From Leucaena leucocephala (taxonomy: Eukaryota; Streptophyta; Magnoliopsida; Fabales; Fabaceae): a stretch of DNA of 64,000 nucleotides. The translations under genes were made by a program, and so were the position numbers. The DNA is taken from assembly GCA_037074615.1 (NCBI GenBank), contig CM073537.1:20789989-20853988 (forward strand), in the 5' to 3' direction. Shown here piece by piece: positions 63,384 to 64,000 of the stretch; the stretch's first letter is position 1; every line of letters starts with the position of its first letter. The notes beneath the pieces were generated by a model that saw only the letters and a program-made list of their open reading frames with translations, ran no database searches and was not told the origin of the DNA.

Positions 63384-64000
63384 CTAGGCTGAAGCATTTG
63401 GTCGTGGTTGTGATGAGATGATGCTCTGCCTCAGTCGCTTCATGTGAAGCAGCAATTCTAGGTAAGGTGGCAAATTATGGTTGATGACAGGAACTTACTT
63501 GAAGCGCTGAGCCCAGGTGTATAAGCGAGGCAGAGTGTTGGGTTCAATCACTTTTGACACCCACACTTTCTTCCATGGCTTCAAACCACTGAGGAATGCT
63601 TCCATAAACTATGTCCAACATTCCTATGTCGTCTCCCCCAAAAAACTTGTTCTCCTTCAGAGCTTCATCTTCCACAATTTTCAGCACTTCAACCAGCTCT
63701 CCTCTGCTCTTCTCTCTGTTTTCTTCAGTGGACACGTAAAATGAATGGAAAATCATGCCCTGCAACAAAATTAATCAAAGAAATATTGAAACTTGGAAGC
63801 CTGAAAATTAAGAATTTGAGGTGATGTTTACCTTATCTGATGCAAACTTGATCCATAACCGAGATAAGGCACTGTCATAAGCGTCTTTGGGAAACAGGGG
63901 ATTGTGCGGCCAGACTTGTTCAATATATTCAAGCATGACAGAGGACTCTGAGATGGCTCTGTTTCCATGAAGAAGCACAGGGAATTTCTTGTGCACTGGA
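63384..64000 (-). pseudogene. Second tau-class GST, partial at the window edge and broken
   Basis: Exon 1 (64000-63832, continuing beyond the window) has HKKFPVLLHGNR and ISESSVMLEYIEQVWP. Exon 2 (63759-63384) starts GMIFHSFYVSTEENR and contains FFGGDDIGMLDIVYGS. Two lesions are seen. An extra A in the AAAA run near 63552-63555 shifts the frame after EESVGVK. Further on, a Gln codon has become TAA at 63497-63495, in the segment FK-stop-VPVI. After correcting for the shift, family-like sequence continues to a stop at 63384. The N-terminal active-site segment lies outside the window. It is in the same orientation as the GST at 57019-58050. Confidence 0.85.

Noticed and set aside
1..64000. CRISPR arrays, bacterial operons, riboswitches or defence islands
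   Set aside because: The window is plant nuclear DNA with spliced genes. Repeats found are tandem, inverted or transposon-derived, none with regular spacers.
1..64000. tRNA and rRNA genes
   Set aside because: I looked for GGTTCGAAT-type B boxes and conserved rRNA segments and found none in a convincing context; a covariance-model scan would be needed to exclude tRNAs fully.

Overview
The window is nuclear DNA from a flowering plant, probably a eudicot. It holds intron-rich genes of plant-only families (class XI myosin, 7-hydroxymethyl chlorophyll a reductase, BLISTER, PLS-type PPR, tau-class glutathione S-transferases, YUCCA), AT-rich intergenic DNA and many small transposons. I cannot name the species from sequence alone.

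Layout. Positions 1-4295 are a decayed tandem duplication of a ~1.85 kb unit that carries a ~116 bp satellite-like repeat; the second copy holds a MITE-containing insertion. Positions 4300-7100 hold further non-autonomous elements. A small two-exon coiled-coil gene (7178-8164, minus) has a 107 bp tandem duplication directly upstream. Positions 8400-13300 are intergenic and include a foldback element with a perfect 9 bp target duplication (10796-11324). Positions 13534-29053 (plus) are a complete 40-exon class XI myosin of about 1,651 residues. Its tail is lengthened by an exon duplication and a 4 x 25-residue repeat. GnTII, a one-exon Golgi N-glycan enzyme, lies convergently at 30597-31886 (minus).

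From 33193 to 37687 lies a 5'-truncated L1-type LINE with an 11 bp target duplication. It is followed by the 3' fragment of a YUCCA auxin-biosynthesis gene disabled by an 8 bp duplication (38463-39270). Then come HCAR (41296-46596, minus, 19 exons) and BLISTER (48311-55649, minus), both reading as intact. The right end has a tau GST broken at its catalytic serine (57019-58050), an intact E-type PPR gene (58771-60960), a CG-rich hAT-type element with a perfect 8 bp target duplication (61912-62609), and a second broken tau GST running off the window (63384-64000).

The genes do not form a pathway: they serve cytoplasmic streaming, N-glycan maturation, chlorophyll b breakdown, Polycomb/stress regulation, detoxification and organelle RNA processing. 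I found no operon-like or defence-island structure and no convincing new system. The most notable signals are the lengthened myosin tail, the cleanly bounded mobile elements, and three independently disabled metabolic genes. Exon boundaries were read by hand from GT/AG sites, reading-frame continuity and family similarity.
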